This document shows, one piece after another, positions 1 to 8,204 of a stretch of DNA of 64,000 nucleotides. A program made the translations under genes and the position numbers. This DNA is from Tannerella serpentiformis (lineage in GTDB: Bacteria; Bacteroidota; Bacteroidia; Bacteroidales; Tannerellaceae): NCBI RefSeq assembly GCF_003033925.1, contig NZ_CP028365.1:1054001-1118000 (forward strand), written 5' to 3'. A model generated the notes under the pieces. The model did no database searches, was not told the origin of the DNA, and was given only the letters and a program-made list of their open reading frames with translations. Positions within the stretch are counted from its first letter, which is position 1. Every line of letters begins with the position of its first letter.

Positions 1-1433
1 GGTACGGCCTGATTGCGGACGACCTTGGGGCGATCTTTCGCGTTATCGTCGTTGACGACCGTCCAGCCGGGGCTGAGCGCCAGTATGAGGTCGCCGCGAC
101 GGCCGTGATAGGTGCCGCGACTGAGATCAATCACGTTCTCGTTCCACACACCGGAGCGCAGCGTCATGTCGGTCGTAACGCGCTCCACGCCACTGAACTC
201 CTGCAGGAAAGTGGCGGCTCGTGCTTGTATTTCGCCCAGGTCGATCTTGGCTTCCTCGATCGCTTTGCGGTTGAGGTAGACTTGATTGTTGTAGAACTCG
301 CGCACCCAATTCTTCTGCCCGTAGATGGCCATGAGGTACATGTTCAGCAGCGCCATGCAACGCTTGGGGTGGAACTCGCCGCCGACCCAACGGGTGCCTT
401 CGGGGCGGACCTCCTCGCTCGTAAAGTGGCCCGTACCGGTGAGCACGAAAAGCACGTACTGCAGCCCGACTTTCTTCTCGACGGCATCGATGAGTCGCTC
501 TAACTCTTTGTCCAAGCGGTGATAGAGGTCTTGAATCTCACGCGTGTTGCCGGAGTAGCGAATGCCACGGTAGTTGCCAGCGTAAAAGGTGAGCGCCACG
601 AAGTCGGGCGTGGGGCGGGTGCCGAGGGCACCGTACTCGAGGAATTGGTTGAAGAGGCGGCTGACCTCCTCGTTGCCGAAGGGCGATGTCTTGAGGTCGG
701 GGTAGCAGCCGGCGGTGTTGGCCTTGAAGGTGTACTGGAAAGTGTTCGACCCCGAAAGGCAGGGCAGGGCGTCGTATTTGTCAGCCGAGAGGGCGGGTTG
801 CCAGACACGCGTGCCAAGTCGGGCTGGCAGCGATTCGTTGCCGTTGTTGTACTTCTCGACGTACCAGGGTACCCCTTTATAATAAGTCGTGGTGGCCCAG
901 CGGCCGTTGTAGTTGTCGATCCAGAAAGCACCGTTGGCGGCATGACCTGCGGAGAGGATGGCGGCTTCGGCGTCGGGGGCGATGGCGTAGACCTCGCTGC
1001 GTCCGCCGGAGACAATCTTCAGTTCGTCGCCGATCGTGGCGGCCAGCAGGTTGCGGGGGGAATAATTGTCGCGGGTGAAGTTGCCGAGATAGTCGGCGTC
1101 GTAGAGTTGGGAGACCTCTTTGGCCATCTCGAAGCTGTAGGTCCTGAGGCCAGTGACGCCATGAACCGATGGATAGGCGCCGGTGAAGAGGGTAGCGAAG
1201 GCGGAGGCTTGGTTGAGATTGGCGAAGCCGTAGCGGACATTGTGGCAGACGGCACCCTCAGCCAACAGGCGCTTGAAGCCGCGCTCGCCGAAGGTGTGTT
1301 GGAAATATTCGATGTAATCGCCCCGCAACTGATCGACCGTGATGAAGATGACCAACTTGGGCGCGCGCTGTTGTTGCGCCTGAATCTGCGTGACGGCCAG
1401 TAGGGTGAGTAGGGAGGATAGGATTCGCCTCAT
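1..1433 (-). CDS. PafA-like alkaline phosphatase-superfamily protein, probable pseudoenzyme (3' end outside window)
   Basis: The reading frame runs from ATG at 1433 off the left edge (477 codons seen). The N-terminus MRRILSSLLTLLAVTQIQAQ is a signal peptide, so the product is exported. The fold family is clear: VDQLRGDY near residues 33-40, a segment reading SPRNLLAATIGDEL, and AGHAANGAFWIDN, all as in Bacteroidota PafA-type phosphatases. The catalytic Thr/Ser region reads NLNQASAFATLFTG. The usual Asp/His metal-binding stretch (like DYVGHxxGP) reads AGNYRGIRYSG, and the usual TADHG reads TGTGHF. Asp34 is kept but most other zinc ligands are missing, so hydrolysis is doubtful. It lies 3 bases downstream of the DUF4105 gene and is probably co-transcribed with it. 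A binding or chaperone role is possible but unproven. Confidence 0.8.
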   Translation of the reverse strand, partial: MRRILSSLLTLLAVTQIQAQQQRAPKLVIFITVDQLRGDYIEYFQHTFGERGFKRLLAEGAVCHNVRYGFANLNQASAFATLFTGAYPSVHGVTGLRTYSFEMAKEVSQLYDADYLGNFTRDNYSPRNLLAATIGDELKIVSGGRSEVYAIAPDAEAAILSAGHAANGAFWIDNYNGRWATTTYYKGVPWYVEKYNNGNESLPARLGTRVWQPALSADKYDALPCLSGSNTFQYTFKANTAGCYPDLKTSPFGNEEVSRLFNQFLEYGALGTRPTPDFVALTFYAGNYRGIRYSGNTREIQDLYHRLDKELERLIDAVEKKVGLQYVLFVLTGTGHFTSEEVRPEGTRWVGGEFHPKRCMALLNMYLMAIYGQKNWVREFYNNQVYLNRKAIEEAKIDLGEIQARAATFLQEFSGVERVTTDMTLRSGVWNENVIDLSRGTYHGRRGDLILALSPGWTVVNDDNAKDRPKVVRNQAV

Positions 1434-1436
1434 TGA

Positions 1437-2660
1437 TTATTCAAACCGGATTTTCTTTCTTCTCGTCAAATATCTTCCCGAGCGCATGAGCAGGGTCAGC
1501 ATCAGGGGGAAAAAGGCGGCGTTGAAATGCTGCGGGACGATGACGTATCCGACCCCTGCCGCCAAAAGCGCGGCGAATGTAAGCAAATGATACACATAGC
1601 TCAGGCGTTTACACCGCTTCACGGCCATGCAGACGGCGCCGATGAGATGGAGCGGATGAAGCCAAAGGAGCGTCACATTGGGCCACATGGCGGGGTGAAC
1701 CGAAAAGAAGGCCAAGAAGGCCAGAACGCAGCCGGCCATCCCCGCCACGAAGAAGAGCAGGAAGTCCAGCCAACGGAACGAGGCCTCGCGCCGCACCTCG
1801 ATGAGGGTCAGCAGCGCCACGACGATGAAGAGCAGCAGGCTACACACGAGCGGCGTGAAAAAGTCGGGCACGATCTCCGGGGCGGTACGCTCCGAGAGCA
1901 GACGGGTGGAGGAGACTAAGCGACGCTTCGACCCGTCGGGCGTGATGATCCATGCGCCGTCGAACGACTCGCGCAGCCGCTCAGGAATGAAGAATGATTC
2001 GCGCAGGTGCATCGGCCGATCGGCGGGAGCACCCACCACGAGGTCGCAGCCGAAAGTGAGCCAGGGATGGCGACGGGTGCAGCCGTTGATCAGGTCGCGA
2101 AACGTCTCCACCTCGCGCCGCTCCTCATAAGCGATAGATCCGTTGACGGCGCGCTCAATCATCGCGGCCGGACGCGTCGCGCAGTTATCGAAGAAGAAGT
2201 TGTAGCGATACGTGCGATTCTCCGGCAGGGCGTTCTCCACGAGGGCATCCAGGAGGCGTTGCCGCTCGGCGGAGTCGAGGGCCAGCGTCTGCTCGCAGAC
2301 CTCACTGCCGCGGGCACGGTAGGCGGCCAGGAACTGCTCAAAATCGTTTCCTCCGAGCATATAATCCGTCTCACCGCGGGCAAAGCGGTAGATGAAATGG
2401 GGCTTGGAGAAATCGAAAAGGCCGTAGTTGAACACGAAGTCGATCGGGCGCATAGAGTCGCTCGCAGGGTGGGGGTCACGCACTCGGATGGCGGTGTGGC
2501 CATAGAGCGTGTAGGCCTCCTCGTCGGAGGGTGAACAGGTCAGGAGGCTGATCTCAGCGGCGTCGCTCAGCCGCACGTTCTGCCCGGAAGCGCTGAAGGT
2601 GATGGCTGTAAGGAGGCCTATCAGGATCGTCTGCCATCGATGGAAAAATCTCATTGTCAT
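1437..2660 (-). CDS. DUF4105 / Lnb-type periplasmic domain protein with C-terminal membrane helices
   Basis: This 407-residue protein has a signal peptide (residues 1-26), a periplasmic domain and about five hydrophobic helices after residue 290. The start MTMRFFHRW at 2660 is preferred because the upstream extension reads through non-coding sequence; ATG at 2654 is an alternative. The domain carries the family motifs YGHTAIRV (His55) and FFFDNCATRP (Cys160). DUF4105 is the family of Lnb, a lipoprotein N-acyltransferase first described in Gram-positive bacteria. A Cys/His pair would suit thioester acyl transfer, so a lipoprotein-modifying role is a reasonable inference but not shown here. The gene leads a two-gene operon with the phosphatase-like gene 3 bases downstream. 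A TACTTTTG -7 element lies upstream at 2757-2764. Confidence 0.75.
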   Translation of the reverse strand: MTMRFFHRWQTILIGLLTAITFSASGQNVRLSDAAEISLLTCSPSDEEAYTLYGHTAIRVRDPHPASDSMRPIDFVFNYGLFDFSKPHFIYRFARGETDYMLGGNDFEQFLAAYRARGSEVCEQTLALDSAERQRLLDALVENALPENRTYRYNFFFDNCATRPAAMIERAVNGSIAYEERREVETFRDLINGCTRRHPWLTFGCDLVVGAPADRPMHLRESFFIPERLRESFDGAWIITPDGSKRRLVSSTRLLSERTAPEIVPDFFTPLVCSLLLFIVVALLTLIEVRREASFRWLDFLLFFVAGMAGCVLAFLAFFSVHPAMWPNVTLLWLHPLHLIGAVCMAVKRCKRLSYVYHLLTFAALLAAGVGYVIVPQHFNAAFFPLMLTLLMRSGRYLTRRKKIRFE

Positions 2661-2756
2661 CGTTTCGTTTTTGTGGGGGAAAGTTGCGTCCGGAGGGTCT
2701 GAGCCGTGACCAGCGCATGGGTTGATGCATGAATGTGCCTTGAAATCAAGGCGCGG

Positions 2757-2764
2757 CAAAAGTA
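2757..2764 (-). promoter_or_regulatory. Putative Bacteroidota -7 element upstream of the DUF4105 gene
   Basis: On the minus strand the bases read TACTTTTG, matching TAnnTTTG, about 100 bases before the start at 2660. No good -33 TTTG is present at the right distance. Confidence 0.4.
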
Positions 2765-2789
2765 ATACACCCCCATCACCTCGCATGAT

Positions 2790-3130
2790 GGGAGCCATTT
2801 TCACGATCACACCCTTATCCCCTCAGGGGATGAGGCGTTATTTCACGATGACACCCCTATCCCCTCAGGGGATGAGAGCCATTTTCACGATGACACCCCT
2901 ATCCCCTCAGGGGATGGGAGCCATTTTTACGATTACACCCCTATCCCCTCAGGGGATGAGAGCCATTTTCACGATGACACCTCTATCCCCTCAGGGGATA
3001 AGGCGTTTTTTCACGATGACACCCTCACCCCCTCAGGGGACGAGGCGTTTTTTCACGATGACACCCCTATCCCCTCAGGGGACGAGGCGTTTTTTCACGA
3101 TGACGCCCCTATCCCCTGAGGGGACGAGGG
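2790..3130. repeat. Array A: eight 42-bp tandem repeats with CCCCTCAGGGG core
   Basis: Eight units of about 42 bp fill the gap between the DUF4105 gene and marC. Each has the interrupted palindrome CCCCTCAGGGG (first at 2819-2829, second at 2861-2871) followed by a spacer such as ATGAGAGCCATTTTCACGAT. Spacers vary by a few bases and the core is nearly invariant; the last core reads CCCCTGAGGGG, which keeps the symmetry. Because 42 is divisible by three, the array reads open as a 14-residue repeat on the plus strand, but nothing supports translation. No terminator with a T-run is visible. The array sits downstream of marC and upstream of the DUF4105 gene. Confidence 0.95.
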
Positions 3131-3192
3131 TGTACCCGCAGAAAAACGACTCGACGACAATCTATAACGAGAGTCTCAGCGTCTGGGCACAG

Positions 3193-3840
3193 CTATCTGA
3201 GGCCTTCTCGCAAGATTTCGACCAAGATCGGCCGGGCACCACCCACGAAACACTCCACAGCGATGACCATCAGTATCAGGCCCATGAGTCGCATCATGAC
3301 GTTGTTGCCGGTCTCCCCCAGAAAACGCACCAAGTGGGTGGAGAAGCCGAGGATGATGTAAGCAAAGAGGTAGATGAAGGCGATGACGCCGATCAGCACG
3401 CCTTTCATCTCGAGCGTGTGGGCGTCTTGCATTAGCACGATGGCGTTGGCGATGGCACCGGGGCCACAGAGTATGGGGATAGCCAGCGGCGTGATGGAGA
3501 TATCGTTGGCGTAGGTCTTGATTTCCTCCTTTTTGAGGCGCAGCGAGGTGTAGCGCGCTTGGAGCATGTCGAACCCGACTTTGAAGATGATCACGCCACC
3601 GACTATACGGAAGCCGTTCGTGGAAATACCGAAGAATTTGAAGAGGAATTGGCCCGAAAAGGTGAAGACCAGCACGGTGATAAAGGCTACGATGGTGGCA
3701 CGACGGACGATAGCGCGGCGCTGACGCTCGTCCAGACCGTTCGTCATGGTCAGAAAGACAGGCATGGTGCCCAACGGGTTCGTCAGCGTGAAGAACGATG
3801 TAAAGCAGAGCAGTGCGAAGGAGAGCAGTGAAGTATCCAT
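3193..3840 (-). CDS. MarC family integral membrane protein
   Basis: This 215-residue protein has about six hydrophobic segments and the MarC/UPF0056 signatures: an N-terminal NPLGTMPVFLTMT stretch (residues 21-33) and a mid-protein TPLAIPILCGPGAI (about 117-130), which form the family's two inverted repeats. The length is typical. The family was once linked to multiple antibiotic resistance, but its substrate is unknown. The start at 3840 opens directly on a membrane helix without a cleavable signal. It is transcribed away from the tRNA pair and ends just before array A. Confidence 0.88.
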   Translation of the reverse strand: MDTSLLSFALLCFTSFFTLTNPLGTMPVFLTMTNGLDERQRRAIVRRATIVAFITVLVFTFSGQFLFKFFGISTNGFRIVGGVIIFKVGFDMLQARYTSLRLKKEEIKTYANDISITPLAIPILCGPGAIANAIVLMQDAHTLEMKGVLIGVIAFIYLFAYIILGFSTHLVRFLGETGNNVMMRLMGLILMVIAVECFVGGARPILVEILREGLR

Positions 3841-3944
3841 GAGGGGCGTTGTTTGATGATTTTCTCTGGCTGTATTTCGTGCGGATCGGCCTGAGGGTAG
3901 TTGCTCTGTGCTCAGGCGGAAGGTCGGGCTATGATCTGGACACT

Positions 3945-3986
3945 AAAAAAACAGAGGCTCTACAAAATCGTTTTGTAAAGCCTCTG
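3945..3986 (-). terminator. Rho-independent terminator of the tRNA operon
   Basis: On the minus strand a stem CAGAGGCT(T)TACAAAA / TTTTGTA(G)AGCCTCTG with a tight loop is followed by seven T residues. It lies about 25 bases after the tRNA-Gly gene. Confidence 0.85.
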
Positions 3987-4011
3987 CCACCCAAATCTAT
4001 TAAACTTAAAG

Positions 4012-4084
4012 AGCGGAAGACGGGGCTCAAACCCGCGACCCTCAGCTTGGAAGGCTAATGCTCTATCAACTGAGCTACTTCCGC
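4012..4084 (-). tRNA. tRNA-Gly (anticodon TCC)
   Basis: The 73-nt minus-strand sequence folds as a cloverleaf. The acceptor stem is GCGGAAG/CTTCCGC, the D arm contains AGCTCAGTTGATAGAGC, the anticodon loop is CTTCCAA (anticodon TCC) and the T arm contains GGTTTGAGCCCC-like sequence. The discriminator base is T. No CCA is encoded. It is the second gene of a tRNA-Tyr/tRNA-Gly operon. Confidence 0.95.
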
Positions 4085-4122
4085 ATGGTTGCATTGCGAC
4101 AGCTTTTCATTCCCCAGTGGGG

Positions 4123-4205
4123 TGGGCAGTGATGGATTCGAACCACCGAAGGCGTAAGCCAGCAGATTTACAGTCTGCCCCATTTGGCCACTCTGGTAAC
4201 TGCCC
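4123..4205 (-). tRNA. tRNA-Tyr (anticodon GTA)
   Basis: This is an 83-nt class II tRNA on the minus strand. The acceptor stem is GGGCAGT/ACTGCCC, the anticodon loop centre is CTGTAAA (GTA), there is a long variable arm (GGCTTACGCC) and the T arm contains GGTTCGAATCC. The discriminator is A. It is followed after 38 bases by tRNA-Gly. Confidence 0.95.
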
Positions 4206-4226
4206 GTTTTTCTGTCAAATGCGGCG

Positions 4227-4257
4227 CAAAGGTAGATCTATTTTCGAGCCGTGCAAA
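4227..4257 (-). promoter_or_regulatory. Consensus promoter of the tRNA-Tyr/tRNA-Gly operon, overlapping the end of ribH
   Basis: On the minus strand TTTG (4257-4254), exactly 19 bases, then TACCTTTG (4234-4227) match the Bacteroidota -33/-7 consensus. The -33 part lies inside the last codons of ribH (stop at 4238). Transcription would begin about 15 bases before tRNA-Tyr. Confidence 0.8.
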
Positions 4258-4741
4258 TCCGGCGAGCGAAATCGACCATTTTAATGGCGGTCACCGCCGC
4301 CTCATCGCCTTTATTGCCGTAGCGACCGCCACAGCGATCTTCGGCTTGCTTGAGGTTCTCGGTCGTAAGCATGCCGAAGATGAAGGGGATGTCGCCCTCG
4401 AGGTTCAGCCCAGTGACACCCTGTGTCACCCCCGAACAGACGTAGTCGAAATGCGGCGTATCACCCCGAATGACGCAACCGATGACAATCACGACGTCGA
4501 CGTCCTGCGACTGGGCCATCATCTTGGCGCCGAAAGTGAGCTCAAAGCTACCAGGCACGCGCTCGATGTGAATGTTTTCCTGCTTGGCGCCATGACGCTC
4601 CAGCGTGTTGCAGGCGCCTTCCAAGAGTTTTTCGGTGACGTTCTGATTCCACTCTGAGGCCACGATCCCGAAGCGCATTTCGGAGGCATCGGGGACGGTC
4701 TCGAAGTCGTATTCCGACAAGTTGTGATAGATAGTTGCCAT
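4238..4741 (-). CDS. ribH: 6,7-dimethyl-8-ribityllumazine synthase
   Basis: Lumazine synthase condenses 5-amino-6-ribitylamino-uracil with 3,4-dihydroxy-2-butanone 4-phosphate, the penultimate step of riboflavin synthesis. The 167-residue protein shows the family motifs in order: [14 protein letters not shown] (substrate pocket), [30 protein letters not shown] with the catalytic His, and [17 protein letters not shown] near the end. The length is normal for subunits of the icosahedral enzyme. It follows the TPR gene by 12 bases on the same strand, an arrangement common in Bacteroidota, so the two are probably co-transcribed. Its 3' end carries the tRNA promoter. Confidence 0.95.
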   Translation of the reverse strand: MATIYHNLSEYDFETVPDASEMRFGIVASEWNQNVTEKLLEGACNTLERHGAKQENIHIERVPGSFELTFGAKMMAQSQDVDVVIVIGCVIRGDTPHFDYVCSGVTQGVTGLNLEGDIPFIFGMLTTENLKQAEDRCGGRYGNKGDEAAVTAIKMVDFARRICTARK

Positions 4742-4753
4742 GCTTCCGGTGTC

Positions 4754-5446
4754 TTATTTGGATTCGGAGAGGAGTTTGACGCGAGTGATGTACTTATCGA
4801 TGTCCATTGCCTCCATCGACTGGTTGTATTTGTCGCGGATGGTCTCGTAGGCCTTCAGGGCGTTGGGGTATTGCTTGAGGGACTCGTAGGCGAGGCCGGC
4901 CTTCTTCAGATAGATGGGACTGATCAGGTCGTTATTGGCTTTCGAGGCAGCTTTCTCGAAGTAGCTGATACCTTCCTTCGTGTTGCCCGTGGTGACATAG
5001 CAATCGCCAATCAGTCCGATGATGGTGGGGGCTATTTGGGCGTCGTCACCCTTGTAGGCTTTGAGTCGCTGAATGGCTTTTTCGGGATCACCGAGGTGGT
5101 AGTAGCAGATGCCGGCGTAGGCCTTGGCCAGATTACCGGTCTTGGTGCCACCAAAGCGATCGATAATGGCCTCGAAACCGTCGTAGTCGACACCGTTTCC
5201 GTTCAGCGCCAAGGCGAAAGAGTCCATGGCCAGATATTGCTCGCCCTTGAAGATGGCCAGCTTAGCCTTCTCGGCTTGTGGCTTGGCATAGAGGTAGTGG
5301 TAGGCCAAAATGAGGCCGACCACAACGGCTATGGCCGACACTCCGGCGATGATTTTCTGCTTATGCTTTTCAATAAACTGTTCCGATCGGGAAACGATTT
5401 CTTCTACTTCTATTTCCTTCTCCTCGTTTGTTGTCTTTTTCGCCAT
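4754..5446 (-). CDS. Membrane-anchored tetratricopeptide repeat protein
   Basis: This 230-residue protein has an acidic N-terminal tail, one transmembrane helix (about residues 31-53, KIIAGVSAIAVVVGLILAYHYL) and a periplasm-facing region of TPR-like helices (AKAYAGICYYHLGDPEKAI, ISYFEKAASKANNDLI, YPNALKAYETIRDKY). This layout resembles YfgM-like proteins, which work with periplasmic chaperones at the translocon; that role is inferred. The start MAKKTTNEEKE at 5446 is chosen because the longer frame runs back through the divergent promoter region. It is divergent from recF and is followed by ribH. Confidence 0.8.
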   Translation of the reverse strand: MAKKTTNEEKEIEVEEIVSRSEQFIEKHKQKIIAGVSAIAVVVGLILAYHYLYAKPQAEKAKLAIFKGEQYLAMDSFALALNGNGVDYDGFEAIIDRFGGTKTGNLAKAYAGICYYHLGDPEKAIQRLKAYKGDDAQIAPTIIGLIGDCYVTTGNTKEGISYFEKAASKANNDLISPIYLKKAGLAYESLKQYPNALKAYETIRDKYNQSMEAMDIDKYITRVKLLSESK

Positions 5447-5503
5447 AACGATCCTTTTTTCTTTCTGTTTACTATTCGTTTTTGCTTCTTGAAATTCGAG
5501 GCG

Positions 5504-5511
5504 CAAAAGTA
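5504..5511 (-). promoter_or_regulatory. Putative -7 element of the TPR-ribH operon
   Basis: The minus strand reads TACTTTTG, a match to TAnnTTTG, 58 bases before the TPR start codon. A -33 match is not evident. Confidence 0.45.
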
Positions 5512-5551
5512 ATTTTTTACCCGAAAGGCCTACTTCGGTCTCTCCCCAATT

Positions 5552-5559
5552 TATTTTTG
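5552..5559 (+). promoter_or_regulatory. Putative -7 element of the recF operon
   Basis: TATTTTTG matches TAnnTTTG and lies 46 bases before the recF start. It is divergent from the TPR promoter. Confidence 0.4.
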
Positions 5560-5605
5560 CCCCCGCACACAGCACCCTCCACATTCCCCCTACCTATTTA
5601 TTCGT

Positions 5606-6712
5606 ATGATATTGAACAAGCTCTCCGTCCTGAACTATAAGAACATCCGGCAGGCTGACATCGTTTGCTCGCCGAAGATCAACTGCTTCTTCGGCAATAA
5701 TGGTATGGGCAAGACCAATCTGCTCGACGCCATCTATTATCTCTCCTTCTGCAAGAGCCACGTCTACACCACCGAAGAGCGACTCCTCCGACGAGGCGAG
5801 GATCTCTGCGTCCTACAAGGTGAGTACTTCTTTGGCGACCGCACAGAGTCCATCTTTTTCGCCCTCCCACGCGGCCAACGCAAGCAATTCAAACGCAACC
5901 AAAAGCCTTACCCACGGTTGTCGGACCACATCGGGCTGCTGCCGCTCGTCATGATCTCGCCGTCGGATGCGGAGTTGATTCGCGGAGGGAGCGACGAGCG
6001 GAGACGGTGGATGGATATGATCCTCTCGCAATATGACGGTCTTGCCATGCATGCCCTCATCCGCTACAACAAGGCGCTGCAACAACGCAACCGTATGCTC
6101 CGCGAACAGAGCACCGACACTGCCCTTTACGAGGTGCTGGAGATGCAACTCGCGCAACACGGCCAACAGATTTTTGATGCTCGCACCCGCCTCATTGAGG
6201 AGTTCCTCCCCTTCTTCGACGAGTACTATCGCGCCATCGGGCGGGACGACGAGGCCGTGGGGCTGCGCTACATCTCGCAGTTGCAGACGGTCGATTTGGA
6301 GGCGGAGCTGGCACGCCACCGCGAGCGTGAGCGGCGTGAGGTAGGCTATACCACGACGGGTGTCCACAAGGACGATCTGGAGATGACGCTCGACGGCCTG
6401 CCCATCCGTCACCTCGGTTCACAGGGACAGAACAAGACGTGCCTCGTGGCGCTCAAGCTCGCGCAATACTCCTTCCTCTCGGCCAAGAACACCACGCTAC
6501 CGATTTTACTGCTCGACGATATATTCGACAAGCTGGATGCCACGCGTGTGGAACACATCGTCCGGCTTGTTGGCGAGGAGCGATTCGGGCAGATCTTCAT
6601 CACCGACACCAACCGCAAATACTTAGACAGCATCCTCGAGTCTATCCGTAAGGAATACGCCATGTTCCACGTCGACGTTGGAATGGTGACCGCCATGGAG
6701 GAAGGCCGATGA
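5606..6712 (+). CDS. recF: DNA replication and repair protein RecF
   Basis: RecF is an SMC-like ATPase that loads RecA at gaps during recombinational repair. The 368-residue protein begins MILNKLSVLNYKNIR, carries the Walker A GNNGMGKTN at residues 30-38, the middle MISPSDAELIRGG segment, the GSQGQNKTCLVALKLAQ signature region and the Walker B LLLDDIFDKLD near residues 304-314, followed by the D-loop-like ITDTN. The length and motif order are normal. It overlaps the following DUF721 gene by four bases (ATGA), so the two are translationally coupled. The order TPR / recF / DUF721 is a familiar Bacteroidota neighbourhood. Confidence 0.96.
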   Translation: MILNKLSVLNYKNIRQADIVCSPKINCFFGNNGMGKTNLLDAIYYLSFCKSHVYTTEERLLRRGEDLCVLQGEYFFGDRTESIFFALPRGQRKQFKRNQKPYPRLSDHIGLLPLVMISPSDAELIRGGSDERRRWMDMILSQYDGLAMHALIRYNKALQQRNRMLREQSTDTALYEVLEMQLAQHGQQIFDARTRLIEEFLPFFDEYYRAIGRDDEAVGLRYISQLQTVDLEAELARHRERERREVGYTTTGVHKDDLEMTLDGLPIRHLGSQGQNKTCLVALKLAQYSFLSAKNTTLPILLLDDIFDKLDATRVEHIVRLVGEERFGQIFITDTNRKYLDSILESIRKEYAMFHVDVGMVTAMEEGR

Positions 6713-7002
6713 AACGCGTCAACGCCCAATCCATCGGCGATATTCTCCGTGAATTTTTTACCCAAAATCCCGAGATCGGTCGTCGATTGGATGAGGTACG
6801 CATCATCCATGCCTGGCGAGAAGTGCTTGGCCCGGGCGTGGCACAGGCTACGCGCGAAGTCTACGTGCGAGGCGCCACGCTGCACGTTGTGCTCGACTCC
6901 GCCGTCCTACGCAGCGAACTGATGATGTGGCGCGACCGCCTCGTCCATGCCCTCAACGAGCGGGTGGGTACCGACGTCATCCGAGAGATCCGTTTTCGGT
7001 AG
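6709..7002 (+). CDS. DUF721 (DciA-like) protein
   Basis: The 97-residue protein has the compact DUF721 pattern: an N-terminal SIGDILREFFTQNP helix, the IIHAWREVLGPGVAQATREVYVRGATLHV core and VLDSAVLRSELMMWRDRLVHALNE. DciA, a member of this family, loads the replicative helicase in bacteria lacking DnaC or DnaI. The Bacteroidota versions are shorter and their function has not been shown directly. The start overlaps the recF stop by four bases. It is followed by a shared hairpin terminator. Confidence 0.85.
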   Translation: MKRVNAQSIGDILREFFTQNPEIGRRLDEVRIIHAWREVLGPGVAQATREVYVRGATLHVVLDSAVLRSELMMWRDRLVHALNERVGTDVIREIRFR

Positions 7003-7016
7003 CCCCCACCCAACAC

Positions 7017-7062
7017 AACGCCGGCTGCCCTCCCCTTCTCAAGCGGAAAGCAGCCGGCGTTT
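7017..7062. terminator. Bidirectional hairpin between convergent genes
   Basis: Inverted repeat AACGCCGGCTGC / GCAGCCGGCGTT with a 21-base loop and short A/T ends. It lies between the DUF721 gene and the convergent dehydrogenase gene. Confidence 0.75.
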
Positions 7063-7082
7063 GATGAACGCTCCCAAAGAGA

Positions 7083-8042
7083 TCAGTTCACGCGATCAAT
7101 CTTCCGATCCCCGCGTAGGAAGCCGATGACGTTGTTACACAGCTCATGCACCATCTCCACGCGCGAGTCGTACGTCTGCGTGCCAATGTGCGGCGTGAGC
7201 GAGACGTTCTCCAGCTCGAAAAGCTCGGGCGAGGGCACGTCGTTCTGCTCGAACACATCGAGACCTGCGGCGGCTATCCGCCCATCCTTGAGCGCTGCCA
7301 CTAACGCCGGCTCGTCCACCACAGCTCCACGCGCCGTATTGATTAGGATCGCCGTAGGCTTCATCATCGCCAGCTCGCGGGCGCCAATCAGGTGACGCGT
7401 CTCGGGCGTCAGCGGCGTGTGAAGCGACAGCACATCGGCGCGACGGATCACCTCGTCTTTCTCCGCATACGTGATGCCCCGTTCACGCTCCTCCGCCTCA
7501 CCGTAGCGGGTGCGTTTGTTGTAGAGCACCGTCATGCCGAAGGCCTGACAACGCCGCGCCACCGCCGCACCGATATTGCCATAGCCCAGGATGCCGAGCG
7601 TTTTACCGTAGAGGTTGACGCCGAGTCGGCAGAGTCGTCCGTGCTCGATCGCATCGCGATCACGGCGGAAGGCGCGATCCCACTCCGCGATGCGCCGCGA
7701 GCAGCTCAGCAGCAGCGCCAGCGCCAAGTCAGCCGTTGGTTCGATCACCGACCGCGGCGTGTTCGTCACCACGATCCCCTTCTCGGCCGCATAGGCCGTG
7801 TCGATGTTGTTGTAGCCCACGGCGTAGTTCGCAATCAGCTTGAGCGAATGGCCGCAGTCGATCAGGTCACGGCCGACGGGGATGTCAAAAACGGAGCAGA
7901 GCACATCGCAATCGCCAATGCGTTCGGCGATCTCGGCCTGCGTAAAGTCGCGCCCACGAGGCGGAAAAATCACTTCATGTTCAGAGGTAAGCGCTTCGAA
8001 GCCTTCGCTTACCGTGTCGAATGCCACTAAAATCTTTGCCAT
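7083..8042 (-). CDS. D-2-hydroxyacid dehydrogenase (NAD-dependent)
   Basis: This 319-residue protein has the two-domain fold of the D-isomer 2-hydroxyacid dehydrogenases, which reduce 2-oxoacids with NAD(P)H. It shows ANYAVGYNNID, the dinucleotide-binding GILGYGNIG (residues 150-158), NTARGAVVDE with the substrate-binding Arg239, Glu265 in LDVFEQ, and the catalytic His285 in TPHIG. This makes the active-site triad complete. The substrate cannot be fixed from sequence: the best fits are glyoxylate/hydroxypyruvate or phosphoglycerate-type substrates, without the ACT domain of full-length SerA. It stands alone, convergent with recF-DUF721, with array B upstream. Confidence 0.85.
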   Translation of the reverse strand: MAKILVAFDTVSEGFEALTSEHEVIFPPRGRDFTQAEIAERIGDCDVLCSVFDIPVGRDLIDCGHSLKLIANYAVGYNNIDTAYAAEKGIVVTNTPRSVIEPTADLALALLLSCSRRIAEWDRAFRRDRDAIEHGRLCRLGVNLYGKTLGILGYGNIGAAVARRCQAFGMTVLYNKRTRYGEAEERERGITYAEKDEVIRRADVLSLHTPLTPETRHLIGARELAMMKPTAILINTARGAVVDEPALVAALKDGRIAAAGLDVFEQNDVPSPELFELENVSLTPHIGTQTYDSRVEMVHELCNNVIGFLRGDRKIDRVN

Positions 8043-8204
8043 TTTCTTTCTTGTGTTTATCGGTCAAACCATCTGTTTTCTGTCCACGCAAAAGAAGCAG
8101 AAAAGTGCTAGCTCTGCACACTTCTTACTCTTAATGTGAGTTCGATGTAAGCATACAGTCAGCAGAGAGCCTCTACGGAGGCTACGCGAGGGCCAAAACG
8201 CTTT

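Noticed and set aside
1-1433. PglZ component for the BrxD/BrxHI-like pair
   Set aside because: The alkaline-phosphatase fold protein has a signal peptide, PafA-type motifs and lies 9 kb away in another operon.
2722-3435. 237-codon plus-strand frame over array A, continuing opposite marC
   Set aside because: It is made of repeat units plus the antisense of marC, with no ribosome site or protein-like features.
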